Source: Thermococcaceae archaeon (lineage in GTDB: Archaea; Methanobacteriota_B; Thermococci; Thermococcales; Thermococcaceae). Taken from it: DNA of 14,356 nucleotides. A program made the translations under genes and the position numbers. Below, in pieces: positions 14,347 to 14,356 of the stretch (its first letter is position 1; each line of letters opens with the position of its first letter). Below the pieces are notes generated by a model. The model was given only the letters and a program-made list of their open reading frames with translations, was not told the DNA's origin and did no database searches. The stretch lies in contig JAMOPD010000152.1 in the NCBI GenBank assembly GCA_027064745.1, positions 1 through 14,356 of the forward strand, read 5' to 3'.

Positions 14347-14356
14347 TCTTTTAAAG

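Noticed and set aside
1..14356. CRISPR array, insertion sequence or rRNA
   Set aside because: No regularly spaced identical repeats, no transposase-like product and no rRNA-like stretch were seen.

Overview
The window looks like chromosomal DNA of a hyperthermophilic euryarchaeon of the order Thermococcales (Thermococcus, Pyrococcus or a close relative). The evidence is a wyosine-pathway Taw3 gene, a DUF531 SPOUT-like gene, an archaeal/ER-type signal peptidase, GGTGA and GGAGG ribosome binding sites, AT-rich TATA boxes about 25-35 bases before starts, oligo-T terminators, and a tRNA-His gene with an encoded G-1 and CCA end. The species is not decidable by eye.

Bases 1-8264 form one rightward, tightly packed five-gene cluster with small gaps, ATGA/TAATG overlaps and a T-rich terminator at the end. 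It encodes: a soluble coiled-coil protein that runs off the left edge; a six-helix membrane protein carrying a GTPase domain with all the main G motifs; a small unrecognised cytosolic protein; a protein with a cytosolic N-domain, one membrane helix and a sequon-rich coiled-coil outer part; and a secreted, C-terminally anchored protein with eight helical 'G-D-Y' repeats and a calcium-binding-type motif. Together they look like a device linking a GTP-driven switch in the membrane to parts on both faces of it. This is the part of the window most likely to be a poorly described system. It recalls the tubulin/FtsZ-like plus GTPase membrane-remodelling neighbourhoods reported by Makarova and Koonin (2010), but no tubulin-like domain is visible here, so that link is a hypothesis.

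Bases 8265-8526 hold no credible gene: a terminator, then about 170 bases with nested inverted repeats, then the terminator of the leftward tRNA-His (8527-8604). The tRNA gene and rightward taw3 (8717-9334) diverge from a perfectly palindromic TATA box. Behind taw3 lie decayed tandem copies of its own 3' end (9335-9529), reaching the end of the converging lipoate-ligase gene lplA (9530-10279, minus).

From 10333 to 11327 on the minus strand sit a DUF531 SPOUT-like gene and an overlapping downstream signal peptidase I gene. A helical-repeat protein gene (11397-12473) diverges from them over a shared TATA region. Rightward genes for an M19 dipeptidase (12520-13455) and an archaeal class I methyltransferase (13501-14346) complete the window, each with its own TATA box. 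By eye the cluster at 1-8264 and the 10333-12473 block are more AT-rich than taw3, lplA, the dipeptidase and the methyltransferase.
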